From Penelope pileata (taxonomy: Eukaryota > Chordata > Aves > Galliformes > Cracidae), in contig WBMW01001316.1 of NCBI GenBank assembly GCA_013396635.1, positions 1 to 64,000 of the forward strand: DNA of 64,000 nucleotides, written 5' to 3'. A program made the translations under genes and the position numbers. Shown piece by piece: positions 11,201 to 26,200 of the stretch. Within the stretch, counting starts at the first letter, position 1; each line of letters starts with the position of its first letter. A model generated the notes under the pieces. The model was not told where the DNA came from. It did not search any database and saw nothing but the letters and a program-made list of their open reading frames with translations.

Positions 11201-14200
11201 TATTTATTTAGTAGTCAAGGTACTCCTACCAACTACAAAAGTTTTATTTCAAAATAATTTCTGGATATGTGCAAGGCAATTTCTCCTGAAGGTAAGGCAG
11301 TGTGATTCGCAGGCACAAGAATGCTTTGCAGACCTATCTCACACTGCAATGGGTCCAATGGTTCAGTAATTCCACCAATGTCAGTGAAAAGGACGTAAGC
11401 TCCTTCTGGTCCCCTCCTGAGGCATTCCTGCAAACTGTCCAGACTAAGGGAAAACACTCTGAGGGCAACCATGGCCCAGTGTCACAAACTGCAGATTTCT
11501 AAGTAGGAGTCATAAATGCATGCAATCATTCTTGCACCATTTCCCTTTCTAAAGCAGGATGTAAAAAAGCCCTTCTTCCTTATTTATCAGCTTGTCTTTG
11601 AAACACCTTATCTAGTAACAGAGACCAGCCTTGCTACTTGTATTAGGGCCTAAGGAAGCACCTCCCGTGACGAAGCTGGTCTGGAAAGCTGTCTCCTTCA
11701 GGTAACGTCCTCCAGTGCAGCTTCCAGCTATGTTCAGTACCGCTCGTTAGGACTCCGCCTACCCTTCATCAGTAATTGCGCTTTGATTATCGATCATTTC
11801 TTACGGCATGCCTAACATGAATTCGGAGGGGATGTAAAATCTCAACATATCAAGGACTATCAGAGATTGATATGAAAAGAGAATTGACTTGATTGATTTC
11901 AATTATGCACTGCAGCTCCAGATGTGGGCTGAAAGCAGAGCTCGGTGTGTGTCGTGGAGGGAACTCAACACTACGCAGTTACTTGTAACTGCATACCTCA
12001 CTCCTTGGACTGAAGCAGTTTCGTTGCTGAATTTTATTACAACAGTGCAAAAAATACAAGTTCCCTCATAGCAATCTGTGTTCCAGTGGTTGGTTTCATG
12101 CTCTCAGTACTGTGGAAAACTCCGCAAATGACAGACCTTGTATTTACTCAGGGGTGTTTGTTACTCTACTGATTTTAATTGACTTTTCCTAAAATTGTCC
12201 AACTAGAAGTGGAAGGAGGAATGTGAACACTCTTGATTTTTCACTATGCCATCCAGTTTCTGCCAAGCTAATAATTTGCTTTTGAACAATCTAAATGTCT
12301 TGGGCTTTTGTTGTTTGTTTGCATGTTTGCTTTAAGATACAGAAGAACAGGGGTGAGCCAGAAAAGAAATTAAAAGCAACAACTGATTAAAACAAAAAAT
12401 TGCTTGTGTTGTTCTTGGTTTTCCTGACACTGTTAATGGGAAGCCCCATGGAGAAGGTGAAACAAACAGCTGTCCTGGCTGCAATACAGTGAGAATCTCC
12501 TACAAAGCCACTGCAAACATAGAGAAATGGGGAACCTCTTATAAACACCCTGTGCTGTGAATTTAACAAGATAGAACTAAGGGGCCACTTGACAGCGGTT
12601 ACAGACCTCTTCAATAGCTCGCCTTTCTACGGCTGTGAATTTTTACATGAAATGCTGTGGACTAACAGTCAAAGTAGAGATCATGATCCCCTGTCCTGTT
12701 TCTGTAACTCCCATCATTCTCCCTGGGGAAACCTGTGGCAGACTCGCAGTGCAGCTCAGGGGAGCTCAGCTGCACAGTACAGGTATGATCCACGAACAGC
12801 GTGACCAGAACACAGACTCCGTGATCCAAACACAAAGACCCTACCACAATCACTGGCTGTCTCAACATAAACATACGGCGATGTCTTTACTCTTAAGATG
12901 CCTGGTTTGCTCAGAACTTGCTTTTTGTGCCATACAATCACTTCTGTGTAGATGAAAACCTCATAAAGAAGTCAGGTTTCATGCAGCAGAATCTTACATT
13001 TACCGAAGTGCAATTTTTCATACATACCTACAGATGCTGGCATTTCTCCCCACTGTAAAACAGTTTCCTTTGTGAAATGCCCATATATATCAATGTAGAT
13101 GCCTTCATCTTCATAGGCGAGCAGCAGTTCCATTCCGCTGGTGTTCGGGAGGATGATAATGGCATGTGGGCGAATAGTTCCCTGGATCTAGAAGCATAGT
13201 TTACTAAGATTTACATCAGAAAATGGACTGCAATTGTAGTGCTTCCATCAATCTAACTAGCTTGGCAAAGCAATACAAAGAACTAGCTCATGGGAAGTGA
13301 AAGGAACACCTGTTTGCAGAAAAGCTGTAGAGCTTGCTAGCTAGCCTGTGGAATGGGTTTTCTCCCCTCCTTCCCCCTATTACAGTAAGTTTGCTAACAG
13401 ATCTATGTTCAACATTTCACTTTATATTTACCAGAAATAATCAGTTTCAAGAAGCCATGGAGCCAGTGAAACACAAGAACATTTTTGCATTCATTCAGAG
13501 AACGCCTGCATTATACAGACAGAAGGAAGGTGAGAGACATCTGAATTCACAGTTACTTCAGAAGACGGAGGAAGGACAAAGGCTTCCACACTACAGGAAA
13601 TCAGTGCTTTCACTTTCCATATTTCCCTATTCCAGTCAAGCCAAAACACTTGTACATTTAACAATATTTACAGCAAGCTGATATGTTACCTGGACCTTTC
13701 AAGCACAAACTACTCTGCATCCTTCACTTCCCACATTCCTCACCAGGAATGGTTCCCCCGGTACGTGCTGCTCAGCACACACGTTCTGCATGCCACCACG
13801 CACAGGCTGCTACACCAGTTATTTTCCCAGCCGTTCCGTGCACTACAGTCTCTCCCAGAAGCCAATGTATGTCCCAAGTGACAAAAAGTCTAAGCATACA
13901 ACTATGAAGGTGGGGTTTTATGAAGGCATTTTTGAAAGAAAAACAAGGGAAGCATTAAAATCAATAAGAAAACATTCGTTTTTTTTTTTTTTTTTTAAGC
14001 ACTACTCAAAACAGGATGGTAATTAAATAGTAAATGAAACCACTACAATGATTTTTTTTTTTTTTTTAAATAAGAAGCACACAACTAGAGTTTCTGCATC
14101 ATTTTCACAAGCCAGCGACGCACAGATCTGCTTTCTGCAGGCACACACAGTGACACATGCCGTCAGGGCACAACGCACACTAACGAAGCACCGAAGCTGT

Positions 14201-17200
14201 ACTTGCCAAACCGAACACCCCCAGGCCAACCACTGGACTCCGTGCCTCCGCAACAACTATCCGTAACACTAGGATGGGGATCCAGAGCCGCAGAGCAATT
14301 TTAATGCGTTGCCTTGGTGCTCGCATGAGCGATGGAAGCAGGTAAGAGATGGAGGAAGAGGTGGGGAACCAGGAAAGGAGGCTACCAGAAAGCAAGAGTA
14401 TCTGAAGTCAGCCTGTTGAAGTCCGGTCTGTTGCCCCTACAAAGCTCCTTGAGAGAATTATCCAGTCTATCAGATGCTCTTTGAAATAATAAAATACTGA
14501 AAAGGACAGACCTACTGTAGCAGCAAATTTATTTCAGGTCTAAAATTCTAAAGGGAAAATATATTTTTAGTACCTGCTAACAACTTTTGGTTGAAGAGCA
14601 CGCACGAATGGAGCCAGCCTTAAAGCTGCCCCACATCTTCAGCACATTCACCTGGGAAATCTCTCTCATCATGTACGTAATTATATCTGCAGCCTGTTGA
14701 AAAACTGGAGCCTCTAAGAAGGTTCATTCTTTTCTTTGCCTTTCCCATCTTCTGCAAATATGCTGCTGAGCTTTTTGACAAGTCATTATTCAGCTCCCTT
14801 AGCAGCCAACTGCAGGGATGGCATACAGGCATCAGGCGTAGATTTATAAACGGATGTGAATTTTCCAAGGTTGCATAGTTAAGAAAGCCGCAAATTGCTG
14901 GATTAAATAAGCCATCTCACAAGACAAATATTAAGTCCCTTAAAAAAAACAGCACCAGCTTTTAGCAGGTGATTCAGCAGACTGCTCTGAACAGCTGGAA
15001 AAGTTGCTTTTTAATTGAGAAGTTACTTTTTAATTAAGAGAAGTTTATAAACAATCATACTCAAACACAACGGCCATCAGAAGCACAGCTGGGACAGGAT
15101 TTGTAGGCTGTCCCTTGCCAGGGTGGGCGGGGTGATCAAGCGGCTTGCCAGGAGGCATAGGGTTGCATCTGGTTTGAGAAGACTGGGCTGGGGGTTGTGC
15201 ATGTAACAAAAACTAAAAGGGTCCAGAGCACCGGCTGCAATGTCCAGGGGACAGCTCTTCCAACCTCCTGAGTGTTGCTGGAGGTCATGCTGCCTCAGGA
15301 CACGTGTAAATGGGATACACCCAGCAGCTAACTGCCTGTCCTATGGAGCTCTGTTGACTTCAGGGAAGTTTCCAGGCGAGCACAGAAGTTCCCCTGCCAG
15401 GAGTCTCCCATCAGACCGGAGCCATGGAAACCTGCTCGCTTTTTGGACTTAACCCCCTTACACTTCTGTGGCTTTTAGGACTTGCAACTTTGAAATGAAG
15501 TATCTAGAACAGCTAAAAAAATAACGTCAGCAAAAAGACCCTGACAAACAAAAACCAAAAACAGAGCACAGACTTCATGCTGGACAGCTCCATACCAGTC
15601 CTTCAGTTCTACAGAGGAATTACCTTAAGCTGCTTTTCAGCAGTCAACATCAGCAAACAGGTACACTGTGCAATATGAACACGTAAACCTGAAATCAACA
15701 CCATGCCAAATTCTGCTTGAAAAAATCTACTATGAAAATCCTGCATTCTTTGGATGTAAGGAACGATTTCACAGACAAATATCCAGTAAAAAAAAAGTCA
15801 GCAAATTTATTTTGTCTGGAAGCTGAGTTTCTGAAAAGTGATGAGTGGATCAAGATTTAAACACGTTGCAACATTCTTTTTAAACAGGCCAAATTTCAGC
15901 TCATTTCAGTGATATTGTAATCAGCTTGTTATCAAGATGGAAAAGCACGCTACCAGATTGTGTACCTAATTCACGTAGGCATTATTTTGACTTTGCATGC
16001 TTTAAAGAAGCCCTAGATTTCCAGGACGAATCAGTTAAAAGTAGCACTGTACATACAGCAGACGTTTTGACATTATACCATTAAAACTGATATTCTAAAT
16101 CTAAGAAAAGCCTTTCAACAGAACTTCACTATTATGACAGCACGTGAGAAGTTGGTTTCTATTAGCTGGCATACAATAATTGTTCTCTCACCCCACGTTT
16201 TGAAATGCAGCACACCAGCAGACCTGATCATCACCAAAACACAGCCCAAAGAACAGAGGCATTTATATAATTTTTTGGAGTATCTTACATGTGTTGGAAG
16301 GTAGAGGTCATACACCGAGCCAGAGTCCACATCGATCGCATGAAAGCCTGCTACAGAGCCATAGACCACTTTTAATCTTTGTCCATCTTCAACAGTCAGG
16401 TCAACTGACAGCGGTTTGTGATGAAGTGAGGTAAAGGACTGGAAGAAGAAAAATACACCACGGAGCACAATAAAGATCTTGGTTTACAGACCAACATACA
16501 TAGTCTTAAGAATTTTCAGAACTGAGAAGTTACCTATTTGTGCTGCACCAGTGTGTTACATTTAAGGAGCTAAGTATCTACCATCCAGTGAGTTGCAAGG
16601 AGAGCTGGATAATTCAATTGTGTTTTGAAAAAATTCAAATTCTAGAAATGGACTAGGCAAAAATTAGGCTAAGTACTATTTATGTTAAATTTCTTCCTCC
16701 TCTGAGGGAAATCACCATCAGCTTTGTGAATTCAAATGAACATCTTGGCACAGCACTGAAACAAGTTGTTCACATCTAACAGAATCACAACTGTGACAGT
16801 TTTATGCCTGCCATCTCCAATGTATGTCAAGTGAGCTACATTTTCTTTAAAAGAACATTCATTTTATCTTTAACTAGAAATAAACGTTAGACAAAGCAAC
16901 AAAAAGCAAAAGCAAAGAGGAGATGAGAGGAGGTGGTACGTCTGAACCAAAGTGAAGTTTCACTCACCTTAAAAGCCATGAATTTGTGATAAGGCTTTGG
17001 AGCCCAAGCATAAACCTCCACTGAGTTTTTCAAAGCAATTACAAGGAACTTGATTCTCTCATATTTTACTGTAATACAAGAGGAACAATTCCTTAGGTAT
17101 CACACAGACACTTAAATCAAAGACTATCTCGTTACATTAAGTAATTTCAAGGGATTATTTGTAGAGGTAGACACTGTCACCAAGGCAGAGTAATGGATTC

Positions 17201-20200
17201 TGGACATCAGTGTTTAATATCACCGGTGAAACACCCTGACTGCAAATGTGCAGTTCATTTACTCTCAGTAAAGCCACATGATGGTTAGCAACATTTATAT
17301 ATTGCTCCTCATATATATATTTCTCTTACTAGTCAGAAAAAAGGTCTGGACCCTCCGTCTAAGACAGCGTAATTTATTTTTCAAGTGTGAACCCACACTG
17401 ACATTGCTGGGTCCGACTAAGCTACTTTTGGAGGAATGGTGGCTGAATGATCCTGTTACTCTCTGCAGGTTGTCTTCACTTCAGTGTTCACGTGCGGGGT
17501 TAAATCCATGTGCTAGTGTGGGTGCTGGACTCTCATGTTTCTGAGATGAGTAAGCATTTAAGAGAGATGAGTAATTTCCTAGTTGGTTAAACTCATGTTG
17601 GGCCCATCAAGAATATACAAAGAAACACGCATTGAAAACTAAGGTCTCTCTCACTCTGCCAGAGGCAAGCATTTGCTGTGCTAGCTTGCCTGGAGAACTT
17701 TATGTGGAGAATGCCTCAATGCATTCTCCATGTTACACTCAGTGTCTGCTTGGCAGGGATTTTTAGAAGACAGGTGTTAGAACAATGAACGGGGGTTTGT
17801 TGCTGCTTGCAAGAGGAGCAGCTCAGTGACCCAAACGTGGGACAGAAGCATTAAGGTTGGATAAGGATGGATCCTGATCAAGGAAATCTTACTGAGGCTG
17901 AGAAAGGGAAAACAAAAACAAACAAAACATACCAAAACATAAAAGAACAACACATCCTTTTCTTTCTCTGCCAGGACAAATGGCTGTAAAAGCATACGTC
18001 AAGAAATGAGAAGATTCACCAACAGGTAAACAACAGCAGCTGCTTTGTCAAAGAAGTGAAGTTGGTTTGTCATATGTGAACAGAAGCTCACCAAATGTTT
18101 GCCTAATTTTAGAACGTTTTTGTATTTTTTTTTAAACACACCAAACCCAAAAGCAACTGAAGTGGAATATGCGGAGCTTAGCTACAACCACAAAGAAAAT
18201 AACACATCCCTTGCATGTTCATTCTTGGATTTAACTGTCACCACTTCTAATGAGATCTAAAAGCAGACAAAATGTCAAGCAAAGCATTTATGAGAGCCAG
18301 TCACCTCACTGCCTCCTGCCTCTGTGTCATTTACCTATTTCACTTTGAATAAAAACACCACTTTCATGTACCCTCTTCCAAAGAGAAACCTGTGCGATAC
18401 ATTGCTCCCCCTCACACAGTTAAATGACAGAAGCCATCACAATAAAGATGGTTCATCCTCAAGAATGAACTACTTGAAAGCCAAACAAAAGTAAGATGGT
18501 ATTTCACCTGCTATGGTACGGTTTCCAGTGGGTACATGTAGACAAAGGTATGCTTAGGACTTCTACGATCTAGACACAGCAATGAGCTCTGGGACATCCA
18601 GTCTCATCCACCTGTGCACGTCTTACAAATACAATTCACTAGCACTTTACTAGTCCAGTTTACTAGCAGTTACTCGGGGCCAAGGAAGCTGATAGCACAG
18701 GGGTGGAGAACATGAGTTTAACTGAAGTCTTAAGTAACTACAAGATGTCTCTTTTCACTGACTGAGCAACAGAGCAGTGCTGGTATGCCCTTCTTCCAGC
18801 TTTCATAGGACATAGCCACAACATCACATGCAAGGAGAGATGTGATCTGGACTGACAGGGAGCAAAGCATCTGCCATGTAAAACGAGGAGGTTTAACAGG
18901 AGTCAGCCCAATGCAATTGTGAAATGCAGCTGAAGAAAAACACTGGTGTCAGGAGATGCAGAAGGGTGATGAAGCAGCTGTCTAAGGAAAAAACAAAAAT
19001 GATCTTACCAACTTTGTAGTGCACGCAGCCTTCCAGGTCACCCACAGACACCCAGCCCTGTCGCTTCTCCACCTCTGGATCATTGCGCAAGATCTTATTT
19101 CTCAGCCATGATAGGTAATAGACTCTCAGCTTATTCTTCTTCCCTGGGATTTGAAAAATAGGCACATAAATACATAAATAAAGACATACCACCAATTCAC
19201 TGAAGTACAAAATCTCCACATAAAAGAAAAACCACTTGGAGTTTCTTGAGCTTGAGCACAGCAGATCTTTGTGCCTTGTCAAAGTGACAGAAGAGTACAC
19301 AGAACAAAAGAAAAGCCTGGCTTGAAGATGACCCTCAGGAGCAAACTGGAATATGAGTAATCCTGTGGCATTTGGCACATATGCACTTGTGGCTCAAGTG
19401 TCATGTAAGATTTTAATACCTGACTAAAATTCTTCCCTCAGGCCAAAGAAGAGGTCCCTATAGATGCATGTATTAGCAGAGATAACCACATTGCCTGGCA
19501 TTTGCTCTCTGATGTGAAGGAGGAATACAGATTTTACCTACCTTGGGTATTTTGAATAAGCGACTCTTTTAGTCCTAATTAACTGACAATCTTCATTACA
19601 GGTAACTATTTTCTTTTGGGTGCCTTTTAGGGTGGGAATTACTTTGTCATTTTTTATTTCAGTGTTTTTATTGCTTTGGTTTGTAAGTATGTAAGACTAA
19701 CAGCAGTCTGGGATCACAGGTTTGTCTAGAGAACAGTGTCACAAGTGACTGAAACTGGCCATGCAGGACAAATAGCTCTCTCCTCATCACCTACTACAGT
19801 GAGGCTGGACTGCAGCACGGTGGCAGCCATTCCCTGGTGGACCTCGATTTCTGACTTTGTTTTCTGCTCCTTTAAGGCCACTGTCAGCGGGGGGCAATAA
19901 GGGCCTTGGCACCATGAAGGACAGAGTCCAAAACTCTTTGTCAGCCAAGGCTGAAGGTGCTACTCCATTTACTGTTGTCAATGCTTTCACAGTGTCTATC
20001 ACCCTTACGTTAATGTGCATGCAATGCACTGACCACCAAATGAGGTTACTTAATGGAATTCTGATACAATTGCACTTAGACGCTCACCCATTGCAGAAAC
20101 GTGTAAACTGACTGACAAACTGTAACTTGCTGAGAATCAGTTTATTTAAGAATACGGAACACTTCGTAACCTTCCACAAACCATTTTACGTATTAACCAA

Positions 20201-23200
20201 GTAATGAAATATTCTAGAGCCTCATGTGAATCTGAAATTAGAATGTAAGCGTTAAAAATTAAGCGAGTTTTCCTTTTAACAAGAATAACTACCGTGCAAT
20301 TTTCTGTAAGAGGAAATTCCTCAACCTAGTTTATAACTTAGTTCTTCTCTAATTGCTTCCAACTCCAACGCAGGTCAGATACTTTTAGACACTGAACTAA
20401 CCTGATATAGTAATTAGCACATTGAGTCCTTCCAGAACATCCATTTGCTGGAATCGTCTCCTTGTAATGAGGGAATAAACTCTTCCTTGCCCACTTCTGT
20501 CCAGCAGCCACAATCCATTCTCAGTTCCCACCAGTAAATTTACTCCTGTTGATACATGGAAAAAAAGTACTGCATAGATCACCTAATGATTCAGAGGGCA
20601 AGTGTTAATTGTTTCTTAGGGCTGATTTTTATTTAGTCTTCTTAATGGTATCTAATAATTTCTCCTTTGCTCTGTGAATGACCTCCCTGAAAAATGAAAG
20701 GAAAAAGACCCAATCTTACCATTACAGTTTTTACCCAGCAGAACATTTACACACTTACCTAACCTGAAGCACGAGTAGTTCCACTGAAGTCAATATTGAT
20801 TTAAAAATAAAAAATAATTAAAAAAAATACAAGTCAGCTGAACTTCTCAGGTGACCTGTGTGCTTGTAAGTACTGTAAAAGGATCTAGCACCACTCTACT
20901 GTCAACACAGGAGATCTAACTAATGGATCTCTTCCAATTTTAAAACATATAATCCCTCTTTTCCCCCAAATACAAATTGCAGAGAAAGGACCACACTTAT
21001 TGGAAGAAAGGTGAGCAGAATATCTGTTTGAAAAGTGTGTTTTGCAAGAATGCTTTCAAATGCTGAATTGAAGGAATGAATCCATCTGAAATCCAATTGC
21101 TGCCAGGGCAATGGGCTGCTGACACCAGAGGATGAGCCCTGTAAAAAAATTTTGGTTGGCTGACAGGACAGCTACATTTCCTAATCAGCAGGTTCTAAGG
21201 AAATGACGTAAGGTTTCCTACTGTAGCAAGCAAACTTCTCTACTGGCTATGCTTTGATGAGTACCTGGTGCTCTTCAACCTCAACACACAGTTATTTACA
21301 AACCATGCCACATCACTCTGTTCCTAATTTAAAATCTTGGACTCCTGCAAACAGACATTATGCAAAACCTGTGAAGTTATAAACTTGGAATGTACATTTT
21401 TGTTGGATAACATTTCACCTACTTAATTCATTTTCCATTCTGGAGTTAAAGCGATGATGAGTAAAAGGCTGGATGAGACCTATAGAATGCATCTGTTCTT
21501 CACAGGCAGGCAGATGGTTAAACAACTCAAGAGCTTAGCTACAGGGCGTGTGGGATGACGCCAACAGTTAGTTGTTGAAAAATGGTCTGACTACAGTGAT
21601 CTCAGTTTTATGCCATGTAACGCTGGCCCTGTAAAAATGGACATCCAGCAAGGTTCTAAGTCCTGACAGGGGAAACTAACAAAGTCAGGCTTCTGAAAAG
21701 ATCGATGCTGGGCCTGCTTCAGCCTGTGGTGGCTAAAATTCAGAGAGGAAGGTTCTTGGAATCCCTGGTTTGGATAACTTTCACTGACTCAAGATTATGC
21801 ATGATTAGCTACAATGATCTACAGATAACACACAGTATCATGAGCCCTTTCTGATTCACATTAACAAAACATTGCAACTTCTGGCTCTTCCAGCAAGCAC
21901 ACTTTCAATTTGGTGCTTGATCAAAATGTTTTCTCATTCTGATGCACAAAGTCCCTTGCAACTGTTACTCATCAGTTTGCCATCTTCTAGCAGGAAGGCA
22001 GTACCACGTGGGTGACATGTAGGTATGTTCTCAGCAAGCCACTTAGGATCTTCTGCCAGGAAAGGTGCGATACAACTGTGAAATCTAACAGGCATATGCT
22101 GCCTTCCCTCTTTGCACATGTGCAGGTACTTCTGATCTTACCCCACAAAGCAGCACAAAGGACCTCTGAGTTGAATTTCTTCTTGTATTTACGGATTTCT
22201 GGGCTGTCGCTCTGCGGGCGGATGTTTGTTGGGTTAACATTGACAACAGAGCCCTTCCGTGCATTTTCTCTCCTGACAGGCTCGGGTTTTGCACTAGATG
22301 CTAGAAAAGAAGACGCATTAAATCATAAAACATGCAAATGTTTGGCTACATCTCACATCTGACCTGCTTGTAGCAGAATGAAACGAACTCCAGAGAGATG
22401 AGAAAAAACACTTGGGGAGCATTACATAGCCAGAGAGAAAATCACACATCTGGAAAACTCCTCACACATTCCTGAGCAAGCGCTGCGGTAACACAGCAGC
22501 AGAGCAAGCTGCATCTGGAAGAAGGATAGAAGCAATACAATGAAATTCACAGTAATGTGGAGTTTGAGTTTCTGCAGTTGTTACTGACGGTTTTATTATT
22601 GCCAAGCAATAAGCTTCTCCCTGCTCACCCTTCCCTCCACCCATCTCTCAGAAAAAAAACAGAAAACAAAAAAATCAGGAATGAGATTTTGTGAGAGGTA
22701 AAGCATACTCACGAGAGATACAGGGAGGTCCTACTGGACTGGTAGGAGGGGTGATTGGCAGGAGCCTGGGATCTATGAATGAAGTGAACGATGCTGTAGA
22801 TGATGTACTGCTCTTCGAAGGTGTACTTTTTTCAGTGGATGGGGTCTACAACGAAACAAGAGCTGCTTCAGGCAGAGGGCACTAGGGAGCAGACAGCACA
22901 CAGCAACGTGGGTACCTCTGAGGTTCAGACGAAATGGCATGTGACATAATTAGATGCGATGAGCATGCTTAGAGATGCTTAGAGCAGTAGAGGATGGTAC
23001 AAAACAGCTCAGGAAGCTGGAGCTGGGAGTTGTGTCAGCATTTTCAACCTGGCACTGCACTGCAATGAAGTAACTGGTCTCCAGAAGAATCTCCATACAT
23101 GTTTATCACTCCCTGCTGTCTCATCTGCAACAGGGCATTGCTTAAACCTCTGTGCAGCGAGGAGCAAGCTGTTTTCTCAGATAAGGCAGCTCAGGGGGAG

Positions 23201-26200
23201 TCTCAGGGCAGAGCTGTTAGCTGCTTCCAGTGCCACACTTCTCCCCAGCACAGACCCCCTGTGCTCACAGCGGTGTTGGAGCTCCTCTGAGGCCACTGAG
23301 GCGCGCTGCTCTGGTCTGTGCCCTGTGCACTGCCACCTGATGCTGGGATGAAAAGCAACCCTAACACAGTCACTAAAGGCAGGTGGGCACGCTGTGCTGC
23401 AGACACAGGCAGGTAAAGGAGCAGAGGGTACAAGCCCTTCTGGCTTGTGTAGAGGGGGGAAGTGGAGAGAGAGTGAGAAATGTGGAACAACAAAGGTTGG
23501 CAGGGAGCTTAAGATTTCTTATCAGCTCCACAGATAAAACCTTTAGAGAAAAGAAAGGGTGTGTTGAAAAATCTCCCTGTAGAAAGATACAGGATAGATG
23601 GATATAAATGACTGGCCGAGCTCAGAGGGTAGTGATCAACGGCACAGAGTCCAGCTGGAGGCCTGTAACTAGCGGTGTTCCCCAGGGGTCGGTGCTGGGT
23701 CCAGTCCTGTTCAATGTCTTCATCAATGACCTTGATGAGGGGATTGTGTCCACCCTCAGCAAGTTTGCTGATGACACGAAGCTGGGGGGAGTGGCTGACA
23801 CGCCAGAAGGCTGTGCTGCCATTCAGCGAGACCTGGACAGGCTGGAGAGATGGGCAGAGAGGAACCTGATGAGGTTCAACAAAAGCAAGTGTAGAGTCTT
23901 GCACCTGGGGAGGAATAACCGCATGTACCAGTACAGGCTGGGGGACGACCTGCTGGAGAGGAGCTCTACAGAGAGGGACCTGGGGGTCCTGGTAGATGAC
24001 AGGTTGGCCATGAGCCAGCAGTGTGCCCTGGTGGCTAAGAAGGCCAATGGGATCCTAGGGTGCATTAAAAAGAGTATTGCCAGCAGGTCGAGGGAGGTGA
24101 TCCTTCCCCTCTACTCTGCCCTGGTCAGGCCTCAGCTGGAGTACTGCATCCAGTTCTGGGCTCCCCTGTATAAGAAAGACAGGGACCTCCTAGAAAGAGT
24201 CCAGCGGAGGGCCACAAAGATGATAAAGGGCCTGGAGCATCTCCCCTATGAGGAGAGGCTCAGTAAGCTGGGTCTGTTCAGCCTGGAGAAGAGAAGGCTG
24301 AGAGGGGACCTGATACATGTTTATAAGTATCTTAGTTGTGGGAGGCAAATGGAGGTGGGGAACCTCTTTTTGGTGGTCAGTGGGGACAGGACAAGGGGCA
24401 ATGGCCTTAAGCTGGAGCACAGGAAGTTCTGCACCAACATGCGGAAGAACTTCTTCACGGTGCGGGTGACGGAGCACTGGAACAGGCTGCCCAGGGAGGT
24501 TGTGGAGTCTCCTTCCCTGGAGATATTCAAGACCCGCCTGGATGCCTACCTGTGCAACCTGCTATAGGGAACCTGCTCTGGCAGGGGGGTTGGACTCGAT
24601 GATCTCTTGAGGTCCCTTCCAACCCCTGCAATTCTGTGATTCTGTGATTCTGTGATTCTGTGACACTCGATTCCTATGGGCTGGAGGGAAATTACGGTAC
24701 AACTCGTTCAGTCTATCCATATATCTCATACCTTACTCACAGACTTGTTCTGAGGTTCCTGGCTAGTCAGTGGCACTTTTGGTGTGTTCACAGAGGAGTT
24801 TGAAATTTGGCTTTGCTGGAGAAGATCTGGCAGGAGATAGTTCTGGTTGTTTATGCTCCATTGGCCTTCTTGTGTGCCAGAAATTTGTTTCCCAGAAATC
24901 TGATCCTGCACATAAGAAAGCATGGGTAAAGTCCACATTTGATATTCTTTGAATGCACTATGCACCTCCTGTTAATTAGGACAATAAATAATGAGGATAT
25001 GAGTAGAAGTGCTCTGTGTGATGCATTGAGTAAAGACAAACTCTACAGAAAGATTTTTAAAAAAGGGAAAATATAAAAGCATGTAGCAAACACCTGAGAT
25101 ATCAACATTGACTTCCACCTCTGAAGTGCTCCACAAACGTTACTCATCTACTTTATCCCAAGGTAAAGAAGTAACTCCATCCTCAGAGACACATGACAGA
25201 GAATCAAATGGCTTAACATCACAGATTTGACCAGTAGGTACTTCTCAGCTCAGGACCTACATATAGTTTAAAGCCCCTCACTGTTCATTTCAGTGCTACC
25301 TTCCACTTAGTGAACTAGGAGACCTCATTGCAGCGTGCCACCCCCAGCTCAGGCTGCCCAGGGCCCACCCAGCCTGGCCTTGAACACTTCCAGGGATGGA
25401 ACACCCACAGATGTCTGGCAGTGCCAGGGCCTCACCACCCTCCAAGTAAAGAATTTCCACCTAATATCTAACCTAAATCTCCCCTCTTTCAGTTTAAAGC
25501 CATTCCCCCTTGCCCTGTCACTATCGGACCATGTGAAAAGTCAGTCCCTTTCCTGCCTGTAAGCTCCCTTCAAGTACTGGGTGGCCACAGTGACGTCTCA
25601 CCGGAGCCTGAACAAGCCCAGCTGCCTCAGCCTGTCTTCATAGGAGAGGTGCTGCAGCCCTCTGAGCATCTTCGTGACCCTCTGGACCCACTCCAACAGC
25701 CCCACATCTTTCTTGTGCTGGGGAACACAGGCCTGGAGGGATTAGGAAAGTAAAGGCACAGGTGGAACTGAACTTGGTGACAGATGTCAAAACCAGCAAG
25801 AAGGGATTCTATAGGTACATTGGCCAGAGGAGACAGGCCAAAGAGAGCGTACCTCCTCTGGTAAATGAGAAAGGAGAACTGGCTACGACAGAGATGGAGA
25901 AGGCTGAGGTACTTAATGAGTTCTTTGCCTCAGTCTTCACTGGCAGCCAGGATTCTCATATTTCTCACATCCCTGCACCGGTAGGCAAGGATCAGGGGAG
26001 TAAATCCCACTCTGCTGTAAGGGCAGAGCAAGTCCGAGACCGCCTCATGAGACTGAATGTGTTCAACTCTATGGGGCCGGATGACATGCGTCCCAGGGTC
26101 CTGAAGGAGCTGGCTGATGTGGTTGCTGAGCTGCTCTTCATCATATTTGGAAAGTTGTGGCTGTCGGGCAAAGTCCCTGGTGACTGGAAAAAAGGAACCA

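Noticed and set aside
11233..11472. 79-codon minus-strand frame ending near an AATAAA
   Set aside because: It looks like non-coding sequence. It does not match the CNH exon expected in this interval, which was found at 6107-6246.
13028..13031. Ending CNH exon 6 at the upstream donor (boundary 13032)
   Set aside because: It gives phase 0, which does not fit the next exon (phase 1 start). The downstream gtatgt restores the conserved SVAY junction.
13979..14067. Two poly-T runs considered as SINE/LINE tails
   Set aside because: No element body is recognisable beside either run and no target-site duplication is visible, so they are treated as simple repeats.
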